NCBI RefSeq assembly: GCF_029168945.1
Contig: NC_083602.1
Coordinates: 88,856,027-88,920,026, forward strand
DNA length: 64,000 nt
Direction of reading: 5' to 3'
DNA from: Cannabis sativa
Lineage: Eukaryota; Streptophyta; Magnoliopsida; Rosales; Cannabaceae
Each line of letters begins with the position of its first letter. The first letter of the stretch is position 1. A program made the translations under genes and the position numbers. The notes beneath the pieces are model-generated. The model saw only the letters and a list, made by a program, of their open reading frames with translations. It was not told the origin of the DNA and did not search any database. Shown here in pieces: positions 11,537 to 23,103 of this stretch.

Positions 11537-12564
11537 GGGCTCATTTGTTGCGTCGTATTATATCGTAATGTATTATATTATATTGGATCATGTTGCATTG
11601 TATTGTATTAGTATTACTTAATACAATATAATGTTTGGTATTGACTTGGATTAATTGATCGTGTAAAGTTATAATATATTTTCAATACACTCGATCCAAA
11701 CACTAAAACCGGTCTGGGTCCCGAATCCTGGGTTTAGGGTCAGGTCGGGGTCACGGGTCAGAGTCGAGGTTCGGGTTCGAGTCTGGGTTCGGGTTCGGGT
11801 CGGGGTCCGAGTTCGTGTCGGGGTCTGAGTTCGGGTCGGGATCCGAGTTCGGGTTCGAGCTCGGGTCTGGGTTCGGGTTCAGGTGTCGGGTCCTAAGTCC
11901 AAGTTCAGGTCCAAGTCTCGGTCTCGGTCTGGGTCCGGGTCCCAGGTCTGGGCCTCGGGTCCAGGTCCGAGTCCGAGTTTGGGTTTAGGCCCGAGTCCGG
12001 GGTCTAGGTCTGGGGTCCGGGTTCAGGTTCGAAGTTTGGGTTTGAATCTGGGTCCGGAGTTCGGGTCTGGGTCTGGGTCCGGGTCCGAGTTCGGCTTCGA
12101 GTCCCTGTCCAGGTCTGAGTCCCGGGTCCCGGGTTAGGGTCCAGGTCCCGAATCCGAGTTTGAGTCTGAGCCTCGGGTCCAGGTCCGAGTCCGAGTTTGG
12201 GTTTAGGCCCGAGTCCGGGGTCTAGGTCTGGGGTCCGGGTTCAGGTTCGAAGTTTGGGTTTGAATCTGGGTCCGGAGTTCGGGTCTGGGTCTGGGTCCGG
12301 GTCCGAGTTCGGGTTCGAGTCCCTGTCCAGGTCTGAGTCCCGCATCCCGGGTTAGGGTCCAGGTCCCGAATCCGAGTTCGGGTCGGAGATTGGTGTTGAC
12401 TCCAAATCATTTGTAAATATTATAATACAACCTAATATGGACCATTTGTTATGTATTAAATAATACAACATATATTGTATTAAAAATTTTGATTATAATA
12501 ATTACTACAATACATTGTTTTATGCAAACATAATATTATTTATTATTTAATATAATACGACCCT
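11537..12564. mobile_element. TIR element with GC-rich minisatellite core, about 1.03 kb
   Basis: The left end 'gggctcatttgttgcgtcgtatt' and the right end 'aatataatacgaccc' are imperfect inverted repeats. TAA flanks both sides, which would fit PIF/Harbinger-type insertion. About 170 bp of AT-rich arm on each side encloses about 680 bp of GGGTCCGAG-type repeats. It ends about 270 bp before the RAD51B E2F site. Confidence 0.6.
11705..12390 (+). repeat. GC-rich minisatellite with a 218-bp higher-order direct repeat
   Basis: The array is built of 5-6-bp phrases such as GGGTC, CGGGTC and GTCCGA. Two near-identical 218-bp blocks adjoin at 11953-12170 and 12171-12388. Runs such as GGGTCTGGGTCTGGGTCCGG meet the usual four-tract G-quadruplex pattern. 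ORFs on both strands are artefacts. Confidence 0.85.
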
Positions 12565-12831
12565 TAAATTATAAACGAGTTCTAAAATATTTAAAAACAA
12601 TATCATGACAACTATAAATAAATTATAAAACAACTAAAAAAGTAATTTATTATTTTTACTGAAGAAATATTTTTGTAAATAAAAAATTTAAAGTGTAAAA
12701 ATAATTTTTTTTCAATATTAATGTACTTTTGTAATTTTTTTCATAATTTTAGCTGTAAAATTTTCAAAAAATAAACATTATACGAATAGAGAAAGAAACT
12801 AAACAATATATGAACAAAGTTTGGGTGAGTA

Positions 12832-12843
12832 TTTGGCGGGAAA
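12832..12843 (+). promoter_or_regulatory. E2F-type site in front of RAD51B
   Basis: TTTGGCGGGAAA is an exact match to the E2F consensus TTTSGCGSGAAA and lies 20 bp before the RAD51B ATG. E2F sites are common in plant DNA-replication and recombination genes and link them to S phase. Its position so near the start codon means it lies in the leader or at a start site very close to the ATG. Confidence 0.75.
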
Positions 12844-12863
12844 ATCGATTGGGAACCAAAGCA

Positions 12864-15800
12864 ATGGCGGAGAAGCTCATCAAGGACATGGGTTTGTCCA
12901 AAGCAATGGCCAACGTTTTTGCAGCGCGTAACATCACCACTGCCAAGGTCAATTAAACAATCACTACCCACCATTAATGGGTGGGTTGTTCTTGTAATCT
13001 TGTTCGAATTCAATATTCACATATTTATTATGGTGATGAGTTTAATTTCAGGAAGCCTTATCCCTAACCGAATTCGAGTTGATGCAGTTGTTGGATGTGG
13101 GAATGGCGGAGGTCTCATCCGCACTATCCCGCATTAGCGAAATCGCTTGCCCTCCTTACCAAACTGTTAGCTATTTTATTCACACAATCTTCTTTTTTTA
13201 GCTTTCTGTAATTTGTGGGTTTCATTGCTTGATTGTGTTTTCGTAGGCACTGAATTTGATGGAGCAAAGGGTTCATAAGGAGGATCATGGTGGTCATCTT
13301 CCAACAGGTCTGAAAGGGTTAGATGAAGCCTTATGTGGTGGAATACCATTCGGTGTTCTTACTGAGCTTGTTGGTCCCCCTGGAATTGGCAAAACACAAG
13401 TATTGATTCTGATTTCATTTTAGTCTAATTGGGCTATGCTCATTTTATGATTCTGTTGGTTTGGCAATGTTTTGTAAGACTTTTATTTTGGCTTTTTTAA
13501 TGGTTTTATTGAAACTATGAATAGATAAATAATTAAGGGCTGTTTTAGTCGTTGAAGTGTGTGGATTTTTCTAATTAACTGAAGCTTTTGACGAGGAAAC
13601 CTAGTATGTTTTGTTGCTAGGTCCCCCTCCTTTTAACTATTGTTGATTAGAGATAGGGAGTAAGACTTAATATGTTAGTATTACACTACTAATGTCTATT
13701 TTTTCTCAATTAATTCTATAGAATGATTAGGTATGTCTTTCTCAATAAATTATATGCAATATTATCTCTTGTTGTTTTATAAATTTCTAACATGCTTTTG
13801 ATGCATGTGATTCTTAAAAAAATATAATTTTGAGTAATTGAACTGAAGAATGAAGCTTTTTATCCATTGCACATTCGGATTCTGCATAGTTGTTTTGTTG
13901 CTTGACAAGACTTTGTTTCCTTTGATCTTATATATGAAAATTGATTCTAAAAAAAGGATGATCATGATTACTAACCAATTTTACTAGAACCTTATTCATC
14001 AGTTTGATGTAGATGAGATTTTCGTATTAGGAATTTTCCTCTGGTTTTTATGATGAGCTAGGGCCTAGGTGTTGATATCATGCACGTTTGAATGAAGATC
14101 TTAATCACCATTTATTTTGATTATGTTGCGAATTGCAGTTGTGTATGAAGCTCTCGTTATTGGCTTCATTGCCGACAACTTATGGAGGTTTGAATGGCCA
14201 TGTTATCTACATCGATGTTGAATCCAAATTTAGTTCAAAAAGGTATTTAGAAAACACAATAATCATATCAGTGAAGATGGTTTTCTCTCAGAATTTTTTT
14301 AATTTTGATTCTTTCCTCAGGATGATAGAAATTGGAGTCCAAAGTTTCCCAGACATATTTAACATGAAAGGAGTGGTGCAGGAGGTCTGGTCTGCAGAAT
14401 TAGTATCTTTATGAGTGTACTTTGAAGTGTTGGCTCGAAATTTACTAAGGGGTTGTTTTCTACAATGCAGATGGCAGGTAGGATCCTAGTTTTGCGGCCA
14501 ACTACACTTTCTAAATTTACTGAGAGGTAGGATCTAAAGTAAACCAGAGCTTGATTTGAACTGGTGAATTAAATTTAACTGTCCAATTCATGGCTTAAGA
14601 TTTTCATGGCACTATTGAGTAGTGAAGGTGAAAGTGTAGGTCGTATGTTTTTTATTTTTTTTTTGTGTCACGGTTGTCAGAAATTTCTAGCTGATTATAT
14701 TTGTCTGATTTATCACCAGTTTGCAACAAATCAAACTTTCACTTCTTCAGCGGCCGGTAAAGTTGATAGTCATTGACAGCATTGCGGCTATTATGTCAGG
14801 GTGAGTGAATCTCCCTTCTTCATGCCTAGGACCTGTAATAGATAAATTGACACACGTAACCTTGTAGTCTTTTTAAGTTCACGTTTCACTTGGATTAGAT
14901 AAGACAACCTAATGAATTGTACTGAAAAGTGATTTACAAACTTCAAAAGCCTAGAGACCTTAATATGTTTGATACCATTAGTGCAGGTAAGTGATGAGAT
15001 CAGTGTTCTGTTCTCTTGCTCTCTTCTTTCATTTATTCAGCTAAACTTTCAGTAGAAGGTTACCTAGTACCAATATTACTACATGTATATATATATATAT
15101 ATATATAAATGTTTTCATTTCATTTACATCCCATCTCTTATATATGAACATACCATCATTTACATATTTCTGCATGAAAGTCTATGTCATGATCTGATTG
15201 TTTGTTCATTTTTTTTTTTTGTTATGCTGAAGGAATGCTTAAATTTGTCCAGGGATTTCGCGCAAGGAGCCTCTAGACAAAATTTACTAGGTTGGCATGT
15301 TTCTTTTATCAAGTGAGAATCCCATCTGTGTGTTTGAAATACTCAATTCTGAAACTATTTTATGATTTTGTTCTGTTCAAGTAATATGGCTCTTTGTTTC
15401 TTTTTAAATGAAGATCACTTGCTGAATCTTCGCGAATCCCAATTGTAGTTACAAATCAAGTTAGATCTCAAACTCGTGAAGAAGGTTCCCAGTACTCTTT
15501 CCAAGGTAGGAACATGCTGTCATATGATGAAACCTTGTGTTAAAGTTATGAACACTAACAGTTTAATTTTTGCAGCACAGCGCACAGACGATCTGTCGGG
15601 ATATGATTCTCACCTTGTTGCTGCTTTGGGGATTAATTGGGCTCACTCTGTCACCATTCGTCTTGTGCTTGAAGCTAAATCAGGTTGGCTTTGATGCTTG
15701 AACCATACTAAAACAAGCTTGAGGAGTGTTGGTATACTATCTGTCACCATATACAAATGTTCGGACTCTTCTTTCTTTCAGGTCAGAGGTTTATCAAGCT

Positions 15801-16148
15801 GGCCAAATCCCCATTGTCACCGCCATTTGCTTTCCCTTTCATTATAACATCAGCTGGAATATCATTGTTAAATGATTATGGGACAGAGCTGAAAGGGATG
15901 GAGATAAACAGAATTCATCAACATGGTTTGTTAAAAAGACTTGTTCTTTGGTTTATGTTAAGATGCCAATACTAAATAGATTATTTTTATTAACTTCAAG
16001 TGATCCTAGAACTTATAATGTAACTTCATGCATTTCATTTGGTGGGAAAATAACAATAGTAATAATTGAATTTTCATGCTGTAATGACTAAAATGCAGGT
16101 CACAGTGACATCATAAACTTTGATGGGAAGGGTTGCAGTGATAAATGA
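12864..16148 (+). CDS. RAD51B: DNA repair protein RAD51 homolog 2 (RAD51B), complete, 12 exons, 369 aa
   Basis: Exons: 12864-12947, 13052-13165, 13247-13399, 14139-14242, 14321-14384, 14471-14526, 14720-14800, 15253-15312, 15414-15505, 15576-15683, 15782-15925, 16099-16148. All introns are GT-AG and phases match throughout (1110 nt). RAD51B is a RAD51 paralogue that acts with RAD51C, RAD51D and XRCC2 (BCDX2 complex) in the nucleus to help RAD51 in homologous recombination. The N-terminal part (1-80) holds the small helical domain with LTEFELMQLLDVG. Walker A GPPGIGKT is at 109-116 and Walker B LIVIDS at 207-212. A polymerization/ATPase-core segment with VVTNQVR is near 250. The length fits plant RAD51B of about 370 aa. 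The ATG is the first in frame and gives the expected start. No break is seen, so it looks functional. Confidence 0.95.
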
Positions 16149-16260
16149 AGGAATCCAACCTAATTCAATTTGTGATCATGCTGCAAAAATTTCTGTGGTG
16201 AAGTAAGTTATTCATATAAGTTCATATTATTCTACATTATTCCATATAAATTTATGTAAG
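16149..16260 (+). other. RAD51B: RAD51B 3' UTR, probable
   Basis: The stretch after the TGA is less AT-rich and has no repeat character until about 16260, where A/T runs begin. An exact polyadenylation site cannot be fixed; 'aataatt'-like elements are too common here. Confidence 0.4.
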
Positions 16261-17233
16261 TAAAAAAAAAGTAGCTAGTTTTACCAATGACAATAGATTT
16301 TTTTTTTTTAATATGGGATCTTGCCCATCGGACCAAGAGACTGTAGGAATGGCTATGTAGGTAACTTGGAGGGACTTGAATATTCTTCTTAGTGTCAAAA
16401 TGTTAAAATTACTACACATGCTATTATCAACAATAATCAATACAAACTCATGCGCATATCATCTAAAGATGAGTTATCAAAGTCACCATACAGAAAGTTT
16501 TGTTCAAATTTGAATTAATTTGAAATTATTGCTTAAATATAGCTTAGTTATCCTCAAAGTTTACTAGCAACAACGATATGATGTCGAGTACGCATGAATT
16601 AACCCATTATCTTGAATTCATTGTGCTTACGAACATTCATAATTAACACAATTATCATATTAGAATAGACAATGATGATCATACATCCATCGTCATATTC
16701 AATTATTCAAAATATATTCACTTATAATTTATGCCTTATCTTGAACCTCAACCACAAAAATATCATCATAAAAGATTCACTAGTTCAACTGAAACTATAG
16801 CAATGATCAAAACAAAATACACTAGTCTCTTGAATTCATCATTATGGAACAAACATTAGAATTTCACAGCGAATGCCCATGGGAGTTTCTTAGCGAATCC
16901 ATTCCTATAAAAGATGTCATATAAGGATCGATAGACTGATATATACCTCATTATAACCAGTTGGCACTCATTGCAATACTCTCACTGAGCATGTAGTGAC
17001 TTGACATCTTTTACATTCAAATGTGATTTCAAGATTTATCATTTCAAGGCCTAGTTCAAATTTCTAATGAGAGATCGGTGTGACAAAACATATTATAGTT
17101 TCATTCGATAATTAAGTAGGAGAGGTTTTAGGATTGCTTAAAGCTGAAAGAAAATACCTTAGAGCATTGATACTATGTGAAAACAAGGATTATGCAATCT
17201 GATTGTTTTCTTACCTACCTTAATGGTCTATTA

Positions 17234-17585
17234 ACGGAAACGATCGTGTCATGCTAGAGTCGTTCAAACAAAACATATGACTCTTACACAGGTAAGGACA
17301 ACTACTTCAAATGTCATAACCAAAATTAAGTTAATCTACTATTGATAGGGTAGAAAAGATTGTATGGTTTATGACAACTAATGTGTTTCCTTCACCATCT
17401 AAGCATATCTACAACGGAAACGATCATGTTATGCTAGCGTCGTTTAAACAAAACATACGACTTTTACACAGGTAAGGACAACTACTTCAAATATCATAAC
17501 CAAAATTCAGTTAATACACTAATGATAGGATAGAAAATCTTGTGTGGTTCATGACATCTAATGTGTTTCCTTTACCATTTAAGCA
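17234..17585 (+). repeat. Tandem duplication, two units of about 180 bp
   Basis: Unit 1 (about 17234-17407) and unit 2 (about 17415-17585) share 'acggaaacgatc', 'cacaggtaaggacaactac' and 'ctaatgtgtttcctt' in the same order, with scattered substitutions. It is non-coding. Confidence 0.85.
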
Positions 17586-18369
17586 TCAAACCTAACAAAT
17601 TGACATGGTGACTAAATTGCATGTATAGATCTTAGTATTAATTGTGATTGATACGGGAGAAAAGTATTAACATAAATCACAATTTTCGATAATTGACATG
17701 TGAAAACTTACGACAGGTAAGCATAGATATTCAACGAATAATTTTAATCTCATAATATATAATAATGCCAATTGTGCATTTTTTAATTTCTAGCAAATTC
17801 TATTGTCAAAAAAATCAATTAAATATTGACACATTTTTCATAGTATATGTCCTAAAAGAATTCATAATAATAATAATAATAATAATGAAATTCATAAAAA
17901 AAAAAAAATCTAAAATATCACACGGGCATATATATAACAAAATTATAGAATGATAATTAAATGAAAAATTGTATAAGTTTAAATAATTAACGATAAATTT
18001 ATCACAAGTCTCACAATTTTATGATTAGCAAAATTGACATGCTAAGACTCACGATAGGTGAGTACGTAAGAACTCAATTAATTATTCACTGATATAATTG
18101 TATTATCAAATATGTTAATCATCTATCAAATAATTTTAATGGCATGAGTATAATTATGTTTTCATTCAACGAAATAAATAAAATAAAATTGCGAGAAAAA
18201 ATAATTTAATTTAAATTAATTATGTGATTATGTATCAATTAACAATTTAAATTGACTAAATCTATAATATAATCACACAATTAGATGGAGCAAAATGGTG
18301 AAAATTTGGTCCAAAATGAACTCTTTACGTGCCCAAAAAAGTTTCGATTGTTTATTATTTTTTTGGAGA

Positions 18370-18560
18370 AAAAACTATGAAAAACTACATGTAGTTTGCA
18401 AAAAACAACATATAGTTTATGAGAAATGACATGTAGTTTGTCTAAAATAGACATGTAGTATATACATGAAATGACATGTAGTTTTTCAAAAAACGACATG
18501 TTGTTTATCAACCAAGCCAAAAACGACATGTAGTTTATCAACTAAGCCAAAAACGATAAT
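18370..18560. repeat. Short interspersed ACATGTAGTTT repeats
   Basis: About seven units of 25-35 bp, each with (g)acatgtagttt and A-rich spacers, form an irregular array. The core 'acatgt' is palindromic. Spacers vary in length and sequence. Confidence 0.75.
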
Positions 18561-19007
18561 AATATTGAAAAATGACATTTAGGGGCTGAAACCATACAAA
18601 ATGGAGATGTCTTCAACGTCTTGATTGGGTCATGCTGACCCAGTTTCGTACCCGATCACCGATCCAGTCATATTTTAGCCTTTGGTACACCAATTTTGAT
18701 GTCGTTTGGGGGGTTTGTTGCAAATTTTATGATCTCATTTAATATTTGGTGTTGAATCTTCAAGAATTATGAACCATTGTTGATTTTATAAACCTCTTTG
18801 GTCTACTCTTCCATTTTCTCACATGCCATTAGCCACACCCATCTCACACCTTATTCACAAATAAAGGGCACAACCCTTTATAATGAATTATGGACTAATT
18901 GGGCCTACATGCCCAATGTGAGAGAATTAGTTGTTTCAGCTCAATAGACTGACTAAAGATGTTTTAGAGCATGTCCATGGGCTTCGAGCATGTTAGTACG
19001 TTATGTC

Positions 19008-19199
19008 CAGGGTCGGCCCTGAGTTGAAATAGGCTATAGGCAAAAAAGAAAAATTAGGCCTTTACTATAAAGATAAATAGTATTTTTAAAAATTATTAAA
19101 AAAATATATATTTTTTAAAAAGTAATTTTTTATTTTGGCCCCTAAAATGAGTGGGCCCTAAGCGCGGGCCTAGCCCGTCTATGCCTCGGGTCGGCCCTG
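19008..19199. mobile_element. hAT MITE, 192 bp, family with GGGTCGGCCCTG ends
   Basis: It starts CAGGGTCGGCCCTG and ends GGTCGGCCCTG, flanked by the exact 8-bp TSD GTTATGTC (19000-19007, 19200-19207). The CAGGG terminus and 8-bp TSD indicate hAT. Relatives occur at 47132-47344 and 59711-60040. Confidence 0.9.
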
Positions 19200-19258
19200 G
19201 TTATGTCTATCCTATTATGACCTGATAGTAATACTATGCACTGCCCATTATATAGTTA

Positions 19259-19536
19259 GGAAAATTTACAAAAATACTGAAATTTAGATTAATTTTTACA
19301 AAAATACTGTTACACGGAAATATTTTCAAAAATACTGTATTTTATAAAACACCAGTAAAACACAAAACAGAACAACTCAAAACAATAGTAGAACAATTAT
19401 AAAACACTAGTAAGAACTTAACGCAGTACACTGCAGTATGAAACTTATAAAAAAAATACAGTAAAAAAATAAAAAATACCGTATGACAGTATTTTTCTAA
19501 AAAATGACAAAAGTTAGTATACTATGTAAATTTCCC
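19259..19536. mobile_element. MULE-type MITE, 278 bp
   Basis: The ends GGAAAATTTAC and GTAAATTTCCC are inverted repeats. TATAGTTA flanks both sides (19251-19258, 19537-19544). The interior is made of 'aaaaatactg' repeats. A related element is at 20049-20295. Confidence 0.8.
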
Positions 19537-19587
19537 TATAGTTATCATTATATAGTAATACTAAGTGACCAACACTTAATTATATTA

Positions 19588-19702
19588 CTTGAGGCTAGCT
19601 CAAGTGGCCATAGGGGGTGCGTGTGTATTGGAGGTCCTGGGTTCAAGTCCCAGGTTATGCTGATGTAATATATAAACGCTTAAATCAAAAAAAAAAAAAA
19701 AA
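19588..19702 (+). mobile_element. tRNA-derived SINE, copy 1
   Basis: Internal pol III boxes are visible: an A-box-like 'tagctcaagtggcc' and a B box GGTTCAAGTCC. A short body ends in a long A-run. A 17-bp TSD AACACTTAATTATATTA lies at 19571-19587 and 19703-19719, a clear mark of LINE-mediated retroposition. The second copy at 53859 shares body and tail. Confidence 0.95.
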
Positions 19703-20048
19703 AACACTTAATTATATTAATTTACCTAAAATATTTTAACACAAAAAACATCTATTTAAGATTAAAACATTAACTTTTCTGCATGCCTAATTCATGCTAG
19801 CATCATTCCATTCCTGCTAAATTTGAGATATAATTGATCTATTCCATGTGTATTTGGGTTTCCATGTATTTTAATTTAAATAGTAATACTCAAAAGGCGG
19901 AAACTCTTGTAGTGTTGAGCACCACCAATAGCATTGTCTGTAATTTTGCAAACATTTTTTATTTTGTGTGTTTATCTATTTCATCCGACTATGACTGGGC
20001 TACTCAGGCCCATTGGTAAAGCCCAAAGCCAAAAATGCATTAAAATAT

Positions 20049-20295
20049 GGAAAACTTACAAAAATACTGCGATACAATTTTTTTTTCTTCAAAAATACTG
20101 TATTTTTATAAAACAACAGTGGAATACAAAACAGATTAACTAAAAATAACAGTAGAACAACTAAAAAATAATTGTAGAACAATAGTAAAAATTTAACACA
20201 CTATACAGTATTTTTGAAAAAAAAAACAGTGTTTTTGAAAAAAATTCTGCTCCAGTAAAAAAATTAAAAATTTCAGTATGTGGTGTAAATAATCT
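20049..20295. mobile_element. MULE-type MITE, 247 bp
   Basis: A 9-bp TSD TTAAAATAT lies at 20040-20048 and 20296-20304. The left end GGAAAACTTAC and the 'aaaaatactg' interior match the element at 19259-19536. The right end has drifted. Confidence 0.8.
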
Positions 20296-20304
20296 TTAAA
20301 ATAT

Positions 20305-20765
20305 GTTATACCTATTTCAAGGCTGTCAAGAATATTTTTATTAGATTAATTTGAATAAAAATCAGGAAATGAACAACACTTTAAACCACTTAGCTAAATT
20401 ACATCAATTAAGACTCTAATGACATGAATTGCCCAATGTAGTTAGTTCCTCTTAGTATGACTTTATTTAACTAATAATAATTTTGATAAATGTATCAATG
20501 TCATTTGATAAAGAAAATTCATTAAACTTCACTCTTCCAATCATGGCTATTTTAGAAAAAGAAAAATTGAAAAAGAGAGGTTAGTTAGTGTAGCAACTTT
20601 TCTTACACCCCGACAAAAAGGCCAACAAAGAATAGAAATCAATGCAATGATAGGCCATCTTGTTGAACTAGGATTGGCCCTAAACAACCCAAAAGAATCA
20701 AAGAAAAAAAATTATAATAATAAAAAAGTTTGGGTAGTAGAATAGAGTGATCTTTAATACAAGCA
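20305..20765. other. AT-rich intergenic DNA, nothing recognised
   Basis: I see no ORF, RNA gene or terminal repeat in this spacer between two MITEs. Confidence 0.4.
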
Positions 20766-20774
20766 TTTCTATAT

Positions 20775-21420
20775 GGGCTATTTTTAAAAATATGGAAAAA
20801 ATTATTAAGGTTATGATAAATATGACATAAAAAGTAAATGACACTAAATATGGCATTATTTAACCAATCAAACTAAAAATATGATTTTTTTTTTCTAAAA
20901 AAAACTATATAAAACATTAAAAAGAAATCTGAATTTAAAATTTATAAAAAATAAAAACTTAGCTAAATTACCATAAAAAATATTAAAATTCCCTTCATAT
21001 TTATTTTTTTTAAAAAATAAAACAAATAAAACTAGCTGCCGGTGACAATGCCAATTCCGAAGAATTTTCTGGCGACAATGCCAATTCCGACGAATTTTCT
21101 GGCGCCGGCAGTAGCTCCGACGGCTTTTCCGGCACCGACCGCTACTCCGACGACTTTTTCGACACCGACCACTACTCCGTCGACTTTTCCGGCACCGTCA
21201 GTAAACTCCGGTGATTTTTCTGGCATCAATGACAAATAAAACTTCCTAAACAAATAAAAACATTAAATATGGGATTTAGAAACCTAATTACATATATATG
21301 GCATATCAAATACCATAAAAAAACCTAAAAACATAAAAATACCATATAAATTGGCCAAACTTAAATGTGCCATATTTATCATAAGAACTTTTAAAATCCC
21401 ATACTAAGTGTAATTTCCTC
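20775..21420. mobile_element. MULE-type MITE carrying a GC-rich minisatellite, 646 bp
   Basis: An exact 9-bp TSD TTTCTATAT flanks it (20766-20774, 21421-21429). The arms share 'tatggga/gctattttta' and 'tatgataaatatg' in inverted orientation. The core at 21038-21225 is a GC-rich array unlike the AT-rich arms. Confidence 0.75.
21038..21225. repeat. 30-bp tandem repeat x about 6
   Basis: Units of 30-34 bp share 'ctccgacgacttttccggc'-type sequence with substitutions. The repeat keeps both strands open (65-73 aa, Pro/Thr-rich or Val/Gly-rich), which is an effect of a 30-bp period rather than evidence of a gene. Confidence 0.85.
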
Positions 21421-21429
21421 TTTCTATAT

Positions 21430-22047
21430 TAAACATCTACTACTACTACTAAAGTACTAATAATGCCTAGTTCAAAGTATCATCAAATCATATACATCAT
21501 TTTGTTTGAAAAAGATATTTAATATAATAAACAAACCAGTGACTATGAATGGTATTCCTCTTAATAATGAATACCAAAAGATAATAATGAATAGTGTTAT
21601 ATGAACTATTTGGTGAAACTTTTCTTTAATGAATCAATTATTTACAAAGAAAATATGTTCGGAGTTGAACTATCATGAATTGATTGTGATGATATACATT
21701 TTTGAATATGGGGGTTAAAAACACATTTTTTGTCCCCATATCTTAGTTGAAAATTTTGCTTTCTTTACTTTATTGTATTTTGAATAATCTTTTTCTCTTT
21801 TTTGTTATTGGTGAATGGTGATGATATTATTAAGAGAGTGGAGCTTGAATAATAAGGTATCCCAGGTAAAGCAAGCAAGTTGAGAGCTCTGGTATTATGT
21901 TTTCGAAGGTGAGACCTCTGCTACTAGTGGAACTTGACATCATATCTCTATATATATACATATGATTACTATAGGCTTTACTTTACATTTATATATAATT
22001 ATATTTCTATATTTAATGTGTGTTTGGAAGTAATGTGTGGGTAGTAA
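21430..22047. other. AT-rich intergenic DNA, nothing recognised
   Basis: No coding region or repeat boundary was seen here. Confidence 0.4.
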
Positions 22048-22056
22048 TAATTTAAA

Positions 22057-22453
22057 GGCTAATTAGGATTTTTGTTTTTTGAACTTTGACATATACCAAA
22101 TTATGCTTCTTGAATTTTTAAGGTCATTAAAAATGCCCCCTGAACTATTAAGATTGTTGGATTTAAGGACTTTTTTCCAATTTTAGTAAAAAAGTCTAAC
22201 ATGGATGAAAGTTCAGGGACCATAATTTAGTACATGTCAAAGTTCGAGGGACATAATTTGGTAGATATCAAAGTCTAGGGAGCATGTTTTTGTACATAAA
22301 TAATCACTGAAATAGTAAAATTGAATGAAATTAGATAAAAATCCTTAAATTCAACAATCTCCATAGTTCATGAGACATTTTTAACGACCTTAAAATTTTA
22401 GGGGGCATGATTAAATACATGTCAAAATTCAGGGACAAAAATCATAATTAGCC
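22057..22453. mobile_element. MULE-type foldback MITE, 397 bp
   Basis: An exact 9-bp TSD TAATTTAAA flanks it (22048-22056, 22454-22462). The ends GGCTAATTAGG and its inverse begin arms that stay inversely similar for about 100 bp. A relative follows at 22747-23103. Confidence 0.9.
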
Positions 22454-22746
22454 TAATTTAAATGTGAAGTAGTAATTGTATATAGATTTTTATTTTCTTG
22501 ACAAAAATGAGTTAGCTAGTAAATATATAAAAATAGTAATATTTTGTAATTATACAGTGTAATTATATTCTCTTTTTATTGGGAGCATAAAAATTAGAGA
22601 GTATAATTAAGACCCATCAATTACTACAAATTACATATTTATTATGTAATTATGTGGTTGAACAAATATGTTAAACTTAATAATTACTTTGAATTACCCT
22701 CCATTCAAATTACATAGTAATTTTCAAAGAAGCCCTAAAAAATATA

Positions 22747-23103
22747 GGCTAATTAATATGTTTACTTTCCGAATTTTGACCTGTACTAAATTTTGATTCC
22801 TGAATTTTTAAGGTTGTTAAAAATCTACTTGAACTAATAAAATTGTTAGATTTAAGGATTTTTTCTAATTTTAGTAAAGAAAGTCTAACATAGATAAAAG
22901 TTTAGAGGTATGATTTGGTACATGTCAAAATTCGAGGGTCATGATTTAGTGCATAAACAATCACTGAATTAGTAAAATTGAATAAAATTTGATAAAAATC
23001 TTTAAATCCAACAATCTCAATAATTCAGGATAAAAATTTAACGGCTAAAAAAATTCAAAAAACATAATTTAATACATATTAAAGTTCGAACAAAATTCTT
23101 AAC
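22747..23103. mobile_element. MITE of the same family as 22057-22453, diverged
   Basis: It starts GGCTAATTAATATG and carries the same internal blocks ('cctgaatttttaaggttgttaaaaat', here broken by substitutions). The right end is degraded and the TSD is only approximate (AAATATA-like). Confidence 0.7.

Larger units (their letters stand above)
16261..18990 (-). other. Unclassified repeat-like region, no gene
   Basis: About 2.7 kb without coding potential. It includes the duplicated block at 17234-17585 and the short palindromic repeats at 18370-18560. The right part reads on minus like an LTR or transcribed repeat, with 'ctcacattgggcatgtaggc' near 18920 down to the block around 18620. I could not find matching ends, PBS or TSD. 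It may be an old LTR-retrotransposon fragment. Confidence 0.35.

Noticed and set aside
11883..12410. 84-aa and 62-aa ORFs in the G-rich array
   Set aside because: Both strands are open because of the repeat; no homology pattern or start context supports them.
13777..13965. 62-aa minus ORF within RAD51B
   Set aside because: It lies inside intron 3 of RAD51B and has no recognisable feature.
18370..18560. CRISPR-like array
   Set aside because: Units are short, spacers are A-rich and repetitive, and the genome is a plant.
19588..19702. Functional tRNA gene
   Set aside because: A and B boxes are present but no cloverleaf acceptor stem forms, and the A-tail and TSD identify a SINE.
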